A DNA stretch of 64,000 nucleotides from Symsagittifera roscoffensis (GCF_963678635.1 NC_087066.1:44129624-44193623), one strand, 5' to 3'; shown: positions 22,509 through 35,181, counted from the first letter of the stretch. A program made the numbers and translations. Notes: generated by a model not told the origin, from the sequence alone.

Positions 22509-24431
22509 TTTTTTTTTTAACATCATGACCGGCAGAACCGTTAACGAGCACTCCGCGCCGAGGGGATGCTCATAAACACGCCTTTAATAGGCCCTAACCG
22601 CCGAGGCGGAAGGGTAGTTCGGAACGCGGAAGCCTTCCGGATTCCTGTGAATAGCTTTTTAACCTAGTTAACACCGAAACTTCACGTTCCAGGAAGGGTG
22701 GGGAGATCGACCGTCCCCTCGTTCCCTGAGAGGTTTTGACCAAAAACACTTAAAGATATACAAGAAAGCAAACAAAAAGTAGTATAGTACCCAAGAAAAA
22801 CAAAAAACATAAAAAATAACCGGAAAAAAAAAACAAAAACAGTAAAAAAGTATAAAATCAGTAGAAATCATCCCCCCAGACGAGATGTGATCCGACCCTC
22901 CCGTTTGTTGTTGTTAGATATATTGTCGTTACAGGCATTTATATCATTCAGGATCGTTACAATCAATTTTGTGTCCCGTTTGTGAGGCTTGTACTGTAGG
23001 GTTATTTGAGTATTTAAGCGCGTTGATGCTAATTTGCGCTCAATCCGGAAGGGTCTCGGGATTAGTTAAGAAGACTGATCCGGCAAGCAGTTCAAGGAGC
23101 GACAAGAAGGGGCTCAGCGACAGCAACAATCGACTGTTGGGTATCATTAACAAGTTTTGTATCCCTTTTGGTACAAAAAAGTAAGATATTAATCTGTGGG
23201 GGGGTCGACAGTGCTGCACTGTAGTGACCCTTCACCGAACTGCGGAATTCCGAGTAAAGCACCTTAATTCTGATATTGAACAAACCCGGAGGGGTATAGT
23301 ATTACTACTATTATTGTTTATACAGCCTATATTATTACTCCTATATCGTTTTTCAGTGAAAAACACAGTAGAAGGACCGGTTTTTAGGGTCAAAATAATG
23401 ATATTTTGATCCCCCCTAAATCGCGATTTTTGAGATATCGATATTTTTTGAAACTGAAAAAAGCACTAATTTAGTGAATTACATCCTAACTGTACTAGTA
23501 TAATAAGTAGAACCGGTTCAGTTTAGTTCAGAAGTGGTTGGAACTATTAGGGTACCAAAAACCGAATTTTAGTGATTTTGAAAAAACGGAACACTATAAA
23601 ATTTGAAATTTTTGAGTTAGGACAGTAAAAATTGTTGTCCGGACAACGTCCACTAGTAAATAGACAGGTTTTAAAACCCGTTTGCCGATAACCTTCCAGG
23701 TTACAGAGAAATCGAATTTAACGTGTGTGATTTAGTGGATTCATCAATCCGGAGGGGTCCAAATAGCATAGTTTTTGGAAAATTTTTTCAGCTAGAGCGT
23801 TTTAGATTGGGTTTTTTGCATTGAACTAGAAGAGTATAGGCCTTTTGAGCTCGGATCAATAATTTTTAGCTTGAAAAGAACAGAATTGCGAAAAAATTTA
23901 GGTGGAACCTATAAGAGAGAAATTTTTTGACTTCAGAAAAAAGACGTTTTGGTTAATAACTTAGGAACTACTAGACAGATCCAGTTGATCTTGGTACCAT
24001 TAGATCAGAAATTAGCTGAGCTTTTTAATGAAAACATCAATTTATCAAAAAAGCGTTTGGGATTGTTTTCAGCAAATTCACCAATTCGGGAAGGTAGACC
24101 CTTCACGTTTTATAAAAAAAAAACTTTGGAAAATCCTTACACCCCTACCAAAGGGTAGTAACGGTTTGATAATGTAATTTTACGCTGTTCTAGACAAAAA
24201 GGGAAGGCTAAGGGCACCAGAAAAGTTTAGTCAAGTCAAAACTAAGCTAGCGATAAGACCCTTCACCGTTAGGGTGAATTGTCAAATAAGAGGCTTAACT
24301 TCAATCCGGAAGGGTCTTGGGAAAGACGTAACACCCTTCCTTGTTATTTCAAACTGCATAAAAGCATCGGAGAACGTATCCGGAAGGGTATCAGGTGAAA
24401 AATTAGAGGGTCTACAAGAAGCTATTTTTAC

Positions 24432-24688
24432 AAACCCGGAGGGGTCCTAATCCGGAGGGTTCTTAATTTTCCCAATCCGGAGGGGTCTTAATTTTCCCAA
24501 TCCGGAGGGGTCTTAATTTTCCCAATCCGGAGGGGTCTTATTTTAGCCAATCCGGAGGGGCTCCAATTTTGCCAATCCAGGGAGTTCTTATTTTGCCAAT
24601 CCGGAGGGGTTCCAAATTTTGCCAATCCGGAGGGGTCCTATTTTTGTCAATTCGGAAAGGGGTCCTATTTTTGTCAATTCGGAGGGGT
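24432..24688 (+). repeat. Minisatellite in the leader of element A
   Basis: About ten units of 25-27 bp, consensus AATCCGGAGGGGTCTTAATT followed by TTCCC or TTGCC. Units vary mainly in the second half. The CCGGAGGGGTCTT core is also in the LTR. Confidence 0.8.
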
Positions 24689-25437
24689 ATTGTTTTGTCA
24701 AGACTTAAGAAGACAACAGAAAAGAAAGTAGTTAAAGGTATTAGGTTATTAAGAGATAGGCTGGGAACCAGTGACTGCACTGGTAACTTGCCTTTTATAA
24801 AAAACCAAACCAAAACAAAACAGGTCTGAACTCGGATATTCGCGATATTAAGTCTAAATTGAACAAGAGTGTATAACTAATTGGTGTGGATTGAAATCCA
24901 AGACGTTTTTGAGAAAAGTGATTGCCCTGAGGATTTTAGTAGGTCTAGCTTGTCAGTCCGAAGGCAGATAGGTAACACAGGACTCGGTGGGCGCAATAGA
25001 CGCTCACTTGAGAAAATTACTGCTTTCAAGTTTTGTCTGTTTGGTGCAGCACCAAACAGGGAAAGTTCTTTCTGCAAAAACAAGTTCAACTATTGTATTG
25101 CGACTGATTAAAAGTACAAAACACAAACGTTTTCATAGAAAATATTCTTATTTTTTTGTTTCTCAATTTTGGTTTTAAATCAATAATATTTGTGCTTGAT
25201 TGGGTAGTGAGAACACTATCTTACTGTGCTAGCTTCTCATTTTACTACTAATAATCAATTATCGTGAAGAAATTGTATACACGCTGTACTGTGATAACAT
25301 ACAAGGATTCGTGGTCACTATTTAATAGAAATAACTTTTGGAACTTATTGTTTTGTGTTATTACTATCAGTAGTCAGATCAAAAGGACACTAGCAATCGA
25401 ATTGAGTGTATAGGCAGTAAGAAGTGGTAAATTGAGT

Positions 25438-27707
25438 ATGAGTCTAGACAAGTCAAGGATACCTAAGCTAGGTGATAGCTCCAGGAAATTCATACCTGAG
25501 AAACAGAGAAAAGCAATGACCGACCCTTTTGTGGAAAGGATCACACGAACTCGGACTGACAATGGGGAGACGGTTTTAGGCAGAATGGTTGAGACCAGGA
25601 GTCAGAAGTCCTCAGAAGAGCAAAAAGCAATGCTAGAAGTGGAGGTCTATCCGGACCAGGCCATCGATGAGAACCAGGAAATACATGGACCGAAGGGGAG
25701 AGGAAACAGAAGGCTAGCGAGTGAATCTACTCCGATAGAACAAGGCCAAGATTTTGCCACTTCCACCGGGACACTGGACCCAGAGGAGATGACGGAACAG
25801 TCCGACATTTCTACTGAAATTGTGGCAAATAGAAGATCTCCCACAGACAACACCATGATGGCAGGCGTGACGGAGAAACAGGCAACGTCCTCATTGTTTT
25901 CAGAAAGAGTGAAGAACGCTTTCGAGAAAACATCTTTCCATTTACCATGGGAGCGGGTACAGGCGATGAAGGAGAATCCCAGGAGGAAGAAGAGGACGAT
26001 GAAGAGCAAGCTGACTTTGGATCTCAAGTCAGCCTCAATAGTTCGACTCAGGAGAATGAAGCATACACCGACAGAGGGACTGGTACCATGGACCAATTTG
26101 GTGAAGTGAGGACAATAAGCAAAACGACAAACACATCAGGCCAGTCAGGAGACTTTGTGAGTATGACAAATTCGGAAATGCGAACGGGGGAGAATAGAAA
26201 CACAGGGCTAAGAAACGCACCGGCGGATCCAGAGGTGGATAATGAAAAGACGTTGAGGAGCACGTTGAATATCGACCAGCACCAAGCTACCTGGGATCGA
26301 CAGGGTGACACCGCCACTTGTGACGCCACTAGTGGATAACGGAGCATCGATGAAGAAGCCTTGACCAACACAGTGGGCAGCATAGGAGAACATAATGAAC
26401 AGATGTCAATAAAAATTAGTGAACTAGAAAAGGCAGCCCACGTCGAGAGAGAAAGTCTGCGGGAAGAAATAAACCGCAATAGACAAGGAGTTAGTGGAAG
26501 CGAAAAACACTTGAAGGAAAGAACAGATGAACACTTGGCAAAGAACTTGTCGCGAATGACAAGAGAAGCGGAACAGAGAGAGTTACAATTGAGAGACGAC
26601 ATGGAGAGTTGAGATACAGTTGAGATTTCAACAAGAGCAGTCTTTTGGGACTCTTGACACAAAGATAGATGCGATGATGGAGAGGCGAACTCAGGCTATC
26701 ATGGATAGGTTGGACGGTCTACTAGGCAGCAAGAGTGGACCAAAAGATGGGGAACCGAACTCAGGAGGACCCAGCAGGGAGCCGAGGGTGAACTTCAATG
26801 ACCAACAAAATAGGAGAAGGACATATGAATCCGCTAGATGTAGGGGCAGTTCAGCAGGCTATGCCACAGGGGATAATAGAACATGGGGCCCAAACATCAG
26901 AAGAAGTTCAACTGGCAACAGGCAGACCTCAAACGAACGATCAACGCAAGGCACACATGCGACTGGGAGAGGTGATTCCAGGAACAGGAGTCATGCAAGC
27001 CCAGGAATGAGTCATGCGAGCCAAGGAAGAAAAAATTCCGGAGATTCGGATAGAAGGGATGTACCAAATACAGAACCCTTAGCAGGGGGCGATGATACTC
27101 AAGCGGGGCATTCAAGAGATGCTACAGCAATGGCCACAGCCTTTGAACCCCTAAACAGGTCTTTGGAGACATTGCTGACGAGGTTATCCAGAACCAATGA
27201 ACGCAGTGAAAAGTCCAGAAGAGTCTTTAAGAAACCAAGATGCTATAAAGACGAATCTGACGGCTTCATTGATACCTTGATAGAAGTGATGAAACTGCAT
27301 TTTGAGGAAGAGGACTTGTCAGAAAGGCAAGAATGCAGTGCGCTTACCAGCAACTTGGAAGGGACGTTGAGGTCAAAAGCAGTACCAACGGGACACTGCT
27401 GCGTGATGGTCAAAAAGCAGTACCAACGGGACACTGCTGAGAAACTCTTTTAAATCTTGTTAAATCGTTTTGGCTCAGGGTGCAGGGACACCAAGCAATG
27501 ATGCGCTTCGAGAAACGGAGGCAAAGAGAAGATGAGACGATAGACAAGTTTCTAGACGATTTGGAGATGCTGAGAAGGCGTAGCCAACCAGATGAGTCGA
27601 ACAGAAGGATGAACCTGGCAGTAGCCTCGAAATTCATCGATGGTGTGAAGAATGATGAACTTCGAACAATGTTAGCAACCAGTGGTGTGTACATTGTGAC
27701 CAAATAG
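25438..27707 (+). pseudogene. gag: gag of element A (broken)
   Basis: ATG at 25438. Pieces in different frames: 25438-26109, 25947-26339, 26361-26612, 26620-27453 and 27480-27707. The middle part is a predicted coiled coil (ISELEKAAHVERESLREEIN). The C-terminal part holds the capsid-like block with FEKRRQREDETIDKFLDDLE, as in Retrotrans_gag domains. Relative to element B about 1.1 kb is missing after the ELRTMLAT segment, which removes both zinc knuckles and the sequence up to protease. A short duplication containing CAGTACCAACGGGACACTGC disturbs 27378-27440. Confidence 0.75.
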
Positions 27708-27717
27708 GACAGATCTA

Positions 27718-29031
27718 TTTGGGTGAAGAATAACTCAAAGTCCGTAGGATAGGCCATGACGCTATGATGGAGCAAGATGCGGTTCCCTTGGATACGAAGC
27801 AGATGTGACTGCACATCTGCTCGACACCAACGGAAAGAAAATCGGAGTCACAGGGCTTCTGGACACAGGAGCGGTAGTGAGTGTGATGCCGATAAAGACT
27901 TGGGAAAGAATGGGCTTCACGAGGGAAGATCTAATTCCAACGAATCTCCGACTGGCCGCCGCCAATCGAGGAGCGATTTACGTAGCCGGAAGAACACTAA
28001 TAACGGTCCTCCAAATGGAAGGACGGGATCTTTGGATGAGCTTCCTAGTAGTAGAGAATCTGGATGACTCAGAGCAATTCATCCTGGGCAGAGATTTTGT
28101 CAGGAATTTCGACGTCATGATTGACTTGAACAACGCTCTAATGAGGATTAGAAACCCGGACAGGAAGTATGTTAAGAAACCAATTAATACAATAATAACA
28201 GATGAAAACAAGATACCAATCTTTTTAGATAGAAAGGTAAAACTACAGCCGGGACAAGCAGTAGTAGCAATTTTTAGAATGAGAAGTTTAAATTCGTTAA
28301 GTGATAGTAAACAGGTTTGTTTGGTACCGAATCCAAATAGTCAAAGTTCAATGATTTTAGGCCGGAGCTTCTCGGTAACTCGAAACGGACTGTGTGTCAG
28401 TGTGTTATTGAACACACTGGACACCACGGTTTCAATCCAGCGTGGAAAGAAACTTGGTTACGCTTTGCCGATGAGGACCGACTATGAAGGGACACAAAAC
28501 TTGAAGAGATATAGTGTGAAAGATTGTCCTTATCATGCCAATAAAGATAAAATTTTAAAAAGGATTAATGAATTAAAATCTATTCATAAACTGTTTTCAC
28601 TCAAGTCTGAGACGGACGATGGCTTGTCAAGCTGCTCGAATTTTTTGGAACGCCCCTCGTCATATGAACTAGAATCTGACAAACCGGTTTTTCCAGAAAT
28701 AGAACACTTAAAAGAGAAAATAGGTGAGGGAGATTTTGAGTTACTGCGGGCGGTTTTAAATCGAAATGCGGATGTATGTTCAAAACATAAGGCGGATATC
28801 GGTTGCTGTAACTTCGTCGAACACGAAATCGAACTTGAGGAAGGCGCCGTTTCCCATAGGGAAGGCGCAAGGCGAATGACGCCACATAAATCGGAAGCGT
28901 ACCGATCAGAATTAGAAATGTTGCTCGAATACGACAAGATAGAACCCTCGAAATCGCCGTGGGCTTGCGGGGTAGTAATGGCGAAAAAGAAAGGGGGCAG
29001 CTTAGGTTTTGTTGCGACTTTCGCTACTTGA
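27718..29031 (+). pseudogene. pol: Protease and linker to RT, element A
   Basis: The frame from 27805 contains the aspartic protease active site LLDTGAVVSVM and continues through GRDFVRNFDVMIDL (flap/C-terminal protease region). A linker follows, and then the start of RT (EYDKIEPSKSPWACGVVMAKKKG). The segment 27718-27804, upstream, is in the same coding context as B but contains stops. The frame breaks near 29000 in the G-run of the KKKGG segment. Confidence 0.8.
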
Positions 29032-29380
29032 ACGCGGTAACGATGAAAGATGCGTACCCGATACCGCGGATAGACGAGAGCCTATCTAAAATTGGCGATG
29101 TCAAATTCTTCACCACATTGGACTTGGGTTATGCCCTTTGCGTAAGAAGGATAGAGAAAAGACCGGATTCGCATGCGAGTTGGGATTGTACCAGTGGAAG
29201 AGGATGCCCTTTGGCTTGTGCAACGCAACAGCCACTTTTCAAAGACTGATGGCTCATGCTTCGACCAGAGTGACGAAGAAGTACGGGAATCGTGTGATGT
29301 GCTACGTGGATGACGTGGTCATTGCAACACCAACCCTGGAAGACCACATTGATCGACTTGATGCGGATTTGATTGCATGA
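28959..29380 (+). pseudogene. pol: RT palm of element A
   Basis: Two overlapping frames. 28959-29249 contains FCCDFRYLNAVTMKDAYPIP and the first catalytic Asp (FFTTLDLG), then shifts. 29138-29380 contains KRMPFGLCNATATFQRLM and the catalytic MCYVDDVVIA. Sequence and order are those of Ty3/Gypsy RT. Confidence 0.85.
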
Positions 29381-30390
29381 AGAGAGCAGGCTTAAAATGC
29401 AAACCATCAAAATGTGAGATCCTGATGGATTCGATCAAGTATCTAGGAAGAATGGTGAACAAGCATAGTGTGAGGCCGAACCCGGAAGCAGTAGAAGCTG
29501 TGTTGACATGGAAGGCTCCACGAACGGACACACAGCTCATGAGCCTCCTAGGGTTTGCCAATTATTACCGCGACTTCATAAAAGGATATGCAGACAAGGT
29601 GTATCCGATGCAGAAGCTGATGCGCAACAAAGAAAAGAAGTTCAAACGGAGTAATGAAGCTCAAACGGCCTTTGAGAACATAATAAAGCGGGAACTGTGC
29701 AAAGCGCCAGTGCTAGGCATGCCTACTGAAAAAGGCATGTATGTTCTTGACACAGACGCATCAGTAGTAGCCATCTCGGGAATACTGCATCAGGAGCAGG
29801 AGTGGAATGGGAGAACCGTTCTCCGTCCCATTGCATATGGCAGTAAGGTGTTAAGTGACACTGAGATGAAATATGGTGCACCAAAGGCAGAAATGTTTGC
29901 AGTAGTCACATTTGTGGAAAAGTACCGCGCGTATTTGGGGAGCGCTCCCTTTATGTTACGCGTGGACAACAGCGCGTTATCCTGGTTGAAGACATACTCG
30001 ATGGATCAGAGTTATATTGGAAGATGGATAGTGAGATTAGATGGCTATCACATGATAATCGAGCACAGGATGCGTGACAAACACCAGAATGCTGACAGCC
30101 TCAGCAATAAAACCGAGTTCTATGAAAGATTGGAGCAGAAGCAAGCCCATCAGGCAGAAATCGAGGAAGGATTCTCGTTTCTGGATAAAGAGATTTATGA
30201 AGCGCTTCCCTTGACGAGATGGTTGGATAAGTCTGGACATCCAATACCAGGACATCCTGAGTTACCTGTAGAGAACGCAGCCGAGATAAAGATTCTATCC
30301 CAAAAGTACCCAGTGCCATTGGACCTGTTGCTGCGCTCGAACCTGGTCCAGCAGGAACTCTCTCGCATGAACATTAACAGCCTCTCATGA
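29377..30390 (+). pseudogene. pol: RT thumb/connection and RNase H, element A
   Basis: An open piece of 337 residues. It starts GLKCKPSKCEILMDSIKYLG (RT end) and LLGFANYYRDFIKGY (connection). RNase H follows, with conserved acidic residues in LDTDASV, APKAEMFAV, LRVDNSAL and QNADSLS. The C-terminal ~100 residues are a polar spacer shared with element B (LPLTRWLDKSG). Confidence 0.85.
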
Positions 30391-30420
30391 TTGGATAAAA
30401 CGCTGCAGGTCACATCGTAA

Positions 30421-31297
30421 GTGATGCGGATGCTGGGTGGATTGTTAGAGAGGGAAGTGACCAGAGATGGCCCCGAGTGGGCAGCAGCAGTGGCATCACT
30501 GACAGTCAGTGAGAAGGTGAAGATCATGCCGTCCAGACGACAACACAAAGAAAACGAGAGGGATTGTAGGACAATAGTTCAGCAACTAGTATCCTCAATA
30601 CCCCACGAGGGTTTAACCAGTACTTCATACGGTCGGAAGGAACAGGGGCATAAAGTTTTGTCCGGGGAGCTCAGATGGATGCTAAGAACGCGTAGGAATG
30701 ATCCGGAGGATGGGAAGTGCTCTATCGCAGACTCTTCAAAAGATGACAATTCCCGCAACTCTGGAATCGACACCTACTCAGACAGGAACTCGAGCTCAGG
30801 ATCGGAACTGTCAGAGCTAGCGATCCACGCACTGCTAGTGGAGACTCGAGCAAGGAATCTGGACAGGCAGGTATATCAAGACCCTGACAGTGATCGCTAC
30901 CTCATACCAGGTGAAAGAGTCTTTGATAACGCAGCGGATGATCTGGAAACAATAGCGGTATCGAAACGTTCGATAAGTCTGTTGCCACAAAAAGAGGTAG
31001 TCAGGACTGATATTCAGCCATTCGAACAGGAAACACAGCCATTGGCAAAGATTTGGTGCGTTAAGATAGAAGAAGATACGCATCACCAATGAGCTGAATA
31101 CTCAGGTGAGGATCATGAAGACGTACTTGAAGGCGAGATACAGACTCTCGGACCTACTAAGAGCATAGAGAAATGACCGCACGACAAGCAAACTGAAACA
31201 GTGGATCAAAAATGGTGCTCCGGACAAAGGAGATAGACGAAGGAGATAGACAAAGGAGATAGAGGAAGACAGTTACCTCATTCTGCGACAATACTTT
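30421..31297 (+). pseudogene. pol: Polar spacer between RNase H and integrase, element A
   Basis: A 223-residue frame (30421-31092), rich in charged residues and matching the equivalent region of B only in short stretches (for example RNLDRQVYQDPDS against B RDRELQTDPSS). About 200 nt with stops and a short GAAGGAGATAGA duplication follow before integrase. No domain recognised. Confidence 0.5.
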
Positions 31298-33085
31298 ATG
31301 CAGAAAGAGGGAAAGTTATATCTGAACAAGGACGGGATCGTGGCTTGCAAGAGAAGAGAAGAAGACAAAGTCCTGTACAAGTATAACGCGATAGTGTTGC
31401 CGCAACTCTGTCAGACAGAACTTTTGTTCAGGTCGCATGATCAGATGGGCCACCAGGGAATCGACAAAGTATATCAAAAAATCCTGAAGCGCTTTGAGTG
31501 GCCTGCAAGGAAAAAGGCATGCGAGAAGTGGGTAGCAGCATGTCTGTCATGCCAGCAGGTCAAGGATCCAAGGAAATTACGATTTCCTTTGCAGTCGATC
31601 GAGTCGTCTGAATTCAACGAGGTGGTGCAGATTGATCACCAAAAGATATGCATGACAGACAGTGGTTATAATCAAGTCTTGGTCATGATAGATCACTTCA
31701 CGAAGTATGCAGAGGCCGTGCCCTGTATAACTGCCTCAGCGGAAGAGACGTACGATCACCTGATCAATACGTGGATAACAAGACATGGCTGTCCGATGAC
31801 ATTTCAATCGGATAATGGAACAGCTTTTGTGGGGGAACTCACGAAAGAGCTTATGAGAAGCTCGCAGGTTGCTCAAGCTCTTTCCACGACATACCATCCC
31901 CAGACGAATGGCTTAGTGGAAAGGCAGAATCGAACGTTAGTATCGATGCTGAGGGTATATTGTTCCAGGTACGTGACCGATTGGGACAGATACCTTCCAC
32001 AAGTGATGGGGGCTTATAATAGCACGCAAAATTTCACCACCGGAGTTAGTTCACACATGATGCTAACCAGACACAAGAAGTCTTTGACCTTGACTTTCTT
32101 CTACCCAGAGTATGAGGGTAAGAAGACGTCGCCACAGGTCTATGTAAGGAATGTAATAAGACGTCAGCAGGAGTTAAACGACTTATGTTGACGAAATACT
32201 CAGCAGGCACAGGCAAGGCAGAGGAAAAGATTTGACAAGAAAGCAGCTGGTGCAAAAGCTTATTCGGTAGGGGACTACGTATGGGTTTTTCAGAACTTCA
32301 TACCACCGAAAGGAACGAAAAAGCTCCTAAAAAAGTGGAGGGGACCGTTCATGATTACGGAGGTGCACCAGCAGGGACGCTTTTATAGACTGAGTACTGG
32401 CCGAGCCGCTCATTACGAAAACATCAAGCCACACAACCCATCTACAGAAGATTGGTGTATACCTTTAGACATGGAAGAGGGGGATTACTTGATGTTGGAC
32501 CCTGCCTGTGAGGTCAACGAGAAGGGCACCAGGGAAAAGAACGATGGGAATGAAGCCGTAGAGGAAGGAACAAGTCCACCACTGAACCTGGATCCAAGCG
32601 AGGTGATTGAAGCGGACAAAGAAACCTTACCCTACGCAGATGAGGACTGGCATAACTCAGAACAAAGGGAGGTTCCCATGAATTTTGAACCAGATTTTTC
32701 GTTCACGATAAAGACTAGACAGAATGACAGGACAAGATCCAAGAAGAAATTTAACCCTAACGGCGATGACTTTGTAGTGGACAGGATAGATCTAAAGAAG
32801 ATAGTGGAAGAAGTAGTAGGTCTAGAAGATATAACTATGTCACAGGACATTGACATAGTCGATGATCACGACGAGGAGTGGATCGAGGATCGGTCGAAAC
32901 CCGAGGTAGAATTCGACGACGAGCAACAGCAATCCTACGAACAAGAGTTGAGGAATCTGCGTGTTTTTGAGTGGCTGAACGAAATGACGTCGGACCCAAA
33001 GGAGACCAGTGTCACGATTCAAGATGTAGATCGTGAAAGCATGAAATACAGGAAAACCGAACGAGAAGATCCTTCCTGGGCTTGA
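31298..33085 (+). pseudogene. pol: Integrase, element A
   Basis: HHCC zinc-binding part (HDQMGHQGIDK then CLSCQQVK) and catalytic D-D-E in VQIDHQKICM, FQSDNGTAF and NGLVERQNRT. A single in-frame TGA at 32189-32191 interrupts the chain where element B has an Arg codon (CGA to TGA type change). The frame then continues to 33085 with a GPF-type C-terminal domain (RGPFMITEVHQQGRFYRLS) and an acidic tail. Confidence 0.85.
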
Positions 33086-33098
33086 TATCCGATATGCG

Positions 33099-33168
33099 AT
33101 CGACGGGGACGTCAATTGATATTTTTGTCCGGGGAGTGGGGGTAGGACTTACCCACACTGAAAATTTA
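33099..33168 (+). promoter_or_regulatory. Hyperconserved block with candidate internal polypurine tract, element A
   Basis: 70 nt that differ from B 58464-58533 at only four positions, with a 39-nt identical core from ATATTTTTGTCCGGGGAG to CCCACAC. TGTCCGGGGAGT (33126-33137) matches TGTCCGGAGAGT just before the 3' LTR (40898-40909) at 11 of 12 positions. It is preceded by a T-run, as polypurine tracts often are. It codes for FVRGVGVGLTHTEN. Confidence 0.45.
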
Positions 33169-33179
33169 TTAATAAAAAA

Positions 33180-33745
33180 TTAAGAATAGCAAGAGAGACA
33201 GGAGATTTAGAAGCGGAAACAGGCGAGGACCCTAAGAAACCGGACATAGGGAGGGTAGTTGAGTCATATTTTAACTTACCAAATGAATATTCAAGTAGCA
33301 TAATACTAACAGATAGCGATTTCAGATTCACAAATAGACCATGTGCGATAGCAATCACAGCAGACATGAGTTTTAAGACAGCGTTAGAAGCAGATTTTAA
33401 GAGAGAATTTAAAAACATAGAATTCCTTTGGAAGCAAAGACCAGGAATAGGGGCGTAGCAGCCTTGCCTCTTGCGGCGTCACAGATACCGGGAAAGTACT
33501 TATGGTTCTTGGTGACGAGGGTGACGGAGAAGCGGCACGTGGATCCGGAAAACCTAGTCTTGTCCTTGACGAGATTGGAAGACTTCCTCGTGGAAAGGGA
33601 AGTGAAGGAGCTTTCGCTTCCAGTGTACGATCCGAACAGAGGACGACTGCATCCACGGGAACTGTACGCACTGATACACGTAATCTTCTCCGATACTAAT
33701 ATACAAGTATACTTACATAAGAATTACTACTTAAGTATAGGCTGA
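33180..33745 (+). pseudogene. Macro-domain-like module, element A
   Basis: Two frames. The first has IILTDSDFRF and CAIAITADMSFKTALEADFK. The second (33428-33745) has GKYLWFLVTRVTEKRH, LVLSLTRLEDFLVER and ELSLPVYDPNRGRLHPRELY, ending YYLSIG and a TAG stop. The order matches macro domains of the O-acyl-ADP-ribose deacylase type: central strand, Lxx-FKxxF helix, YLxxLVT strand, LxxxLxxLxxF helix, then hxhPxxxxxxxxL and a final strand. The Gly-rich nucleotide loops are changed. See the better copy in element B. Confidence 0.6.
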
Positions 33746-34132
33746 ATTTAGGTGGCATGCAGGAGAGTGTTATAATAAATGTGTAGTGTGCGATACGTGT
33801 GTTATGTTATGTTATGTGATATGTTATTAAAAGATAAGGGTAAGAAGGAGTTAGTGACCATGAACAACTGAATGACAATCTTAGGAATAGACCCAAAGTT
33901 TGAACTGTCCAATCTTTGGTCGGATTCCAAAGTTTTAGAAACTGATTGATTTTAATAAACTTTATTATCAAAATCTTTTTATCTGAATGTTTTATATAAA
34001 TTTTAATACAAAACTAGTGTAAAGTTGACAAATGTGATATTCGTGACCTCTTTTCTAGATCCTGATTGATCGTTTAATCTCTCACTTGATTTCAAATCAT
34101 CGAATCGATACTAAAATCAAACTTGCAAGAAG
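33746..34132 (+). other. Spacer with two AATAAA signals, element A
   Basis: AATAAA at 33774-33779, 29 nt after the pol/macro stop, and again at 33954-33959. The stretch is AT-rich with repeated TGTTATG and no coding capacity. It separates the pol-side frame from the accessory frame at 34133. Confidence 0.55.
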
Positions 34133-35100
34133 ATGGATAATTTCAACTTGGATGAATTGATGGACCTGGCAGAGGCATATGTAGGACCGATGGCAGATGC
34201 GATCTATCGGAAGCTAATGGATCGAGACTTCGCTCTGGAGGACCAAGAGGTAGTCATGTTGCTGACCGCCTTGATAAACATCTTGGGGCATGATAACCGT
34301 GGGGACCGCCCCACGGAAGTCTTATTGATGGCAGCATATGGAGAAAGAGTAGTACTAGACCGCCCGAAGATGAGAGTGATGAGGTGGAGAAACGGGCTCT
34401 CTCAGGGAGTGACTTGGCGAATGAGCCTGGATTGGGAAGTTCAAGGACCTACCAACCAGGTGAGATGCCTTTGTCCACCAAGCTTAGGAGGATGCCTCAG
34501 GAAATGAACAGCGAGGCTGCCTCGTCTAGTTCACAACTGAGAGTAGCTGTGCAACCAAAGAGGGCGAGAGTAGAAGTAGAAGTTCATACGAACGAAACCA
34601 TGCAAGATCTCAATGGGACGATAGAAGAACTAGAGACGACTAGAATGGAGCTGGACGAGATGACCAAGACCATGCTCACTATAGAAGAAGATAGGGACAT
34701 GTGGAAGAAGTTGTTTGAAGACTGCAACAAGAAGCAGGGTGAAGAGATAGAGCGTTTGAGGCGAGAATACAAGCAGCGATCGGAGCGTCTGTCGTTAACG
34801 GCAGCCGTAGAAAAAACAAGGGATATTCCTCGTGGGCAGTCCCCGATGGAACTCTTGACGCCTCGAGAAATGAGCCAGACTACAGAAACGCGACTCCCGG
34901 TTACAACTGGTCGAGTGAAAATCCCGGATCCGAGTAACACCTTAGGTGACCCAAGCGTGGAGCAGACGGTGAGGAAATTGATAGAGACAGCCGGAAGACT
35001 GGTTGCCAACAGGAATGCGCCAGGTTCCGGGGTGACTGCACCCTATGGGACAATCGATGACACGGGCATAGTACAACTCTCCCAAGACGTGATGACCTGA
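34133..35100 (+). pseudogene. Accessory frame N-terminal part, element A
   Basis: The 34133 frame (MDNFNLDELMDLAEAYVGPM...) aligns with the start of the accessory frame of B (for example TEVLLMAAYG against TEAVLMVGYT). It shifts to the 34384 frame, which has a coiled coil (LNGTIEELETTRMELDEM ... EEIERLRREYKQRSERL) and stops at 35100. No enzymatic motif in this part. Confidence 0.6.
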
Positions 35101-35181
35101 GAGGGAGTTAGCAAAGCAACATCATCAACAAAGAGCTCTAGGGTCCCAGACAGGAAAATACGAGAGATACCGGCGAAGAAA

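Larger units (their letters stand above)
22483..25437 (+). other. Long leader of element A
   Basis: Nearly 3 kb between the LTR and the gag ATG without a supported gene. It contains dispersed copies of a [AC]CCGGA[AG]GGGT motif (near 23040, 23285, 23750, 24303, 24380) and the minisatellite at 24432-24688. The small frames at 22969, 23949, 24569 and 24881 are not shared with element B. Such a leader could hold packaging, translation or promoter signals. Confidence 0.6.

Noticed and set aside
24432-24688. CRISPR-like array of regular repeats
   Set aside because: Units are 25-27 bp with no distinct spacers, the repeat itself varies, and the locus is the leader of an animal retroelement. It is a minisatellite.
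26048-26662. 204-residue minus-strand frame and other antisense frames in gag and pol
   Set aside because: Shadows of the sense coding sequence; they lack motifs and are not conserved between A and B.
33099-33168. Minus-strand splice donor (GGGTAAGTC) as the reason for conservation
   Set aside because: The antisense donor is real as a string, but no antisense exon surrounds it. The match to the pre-LTR sequence explains the conservation better.
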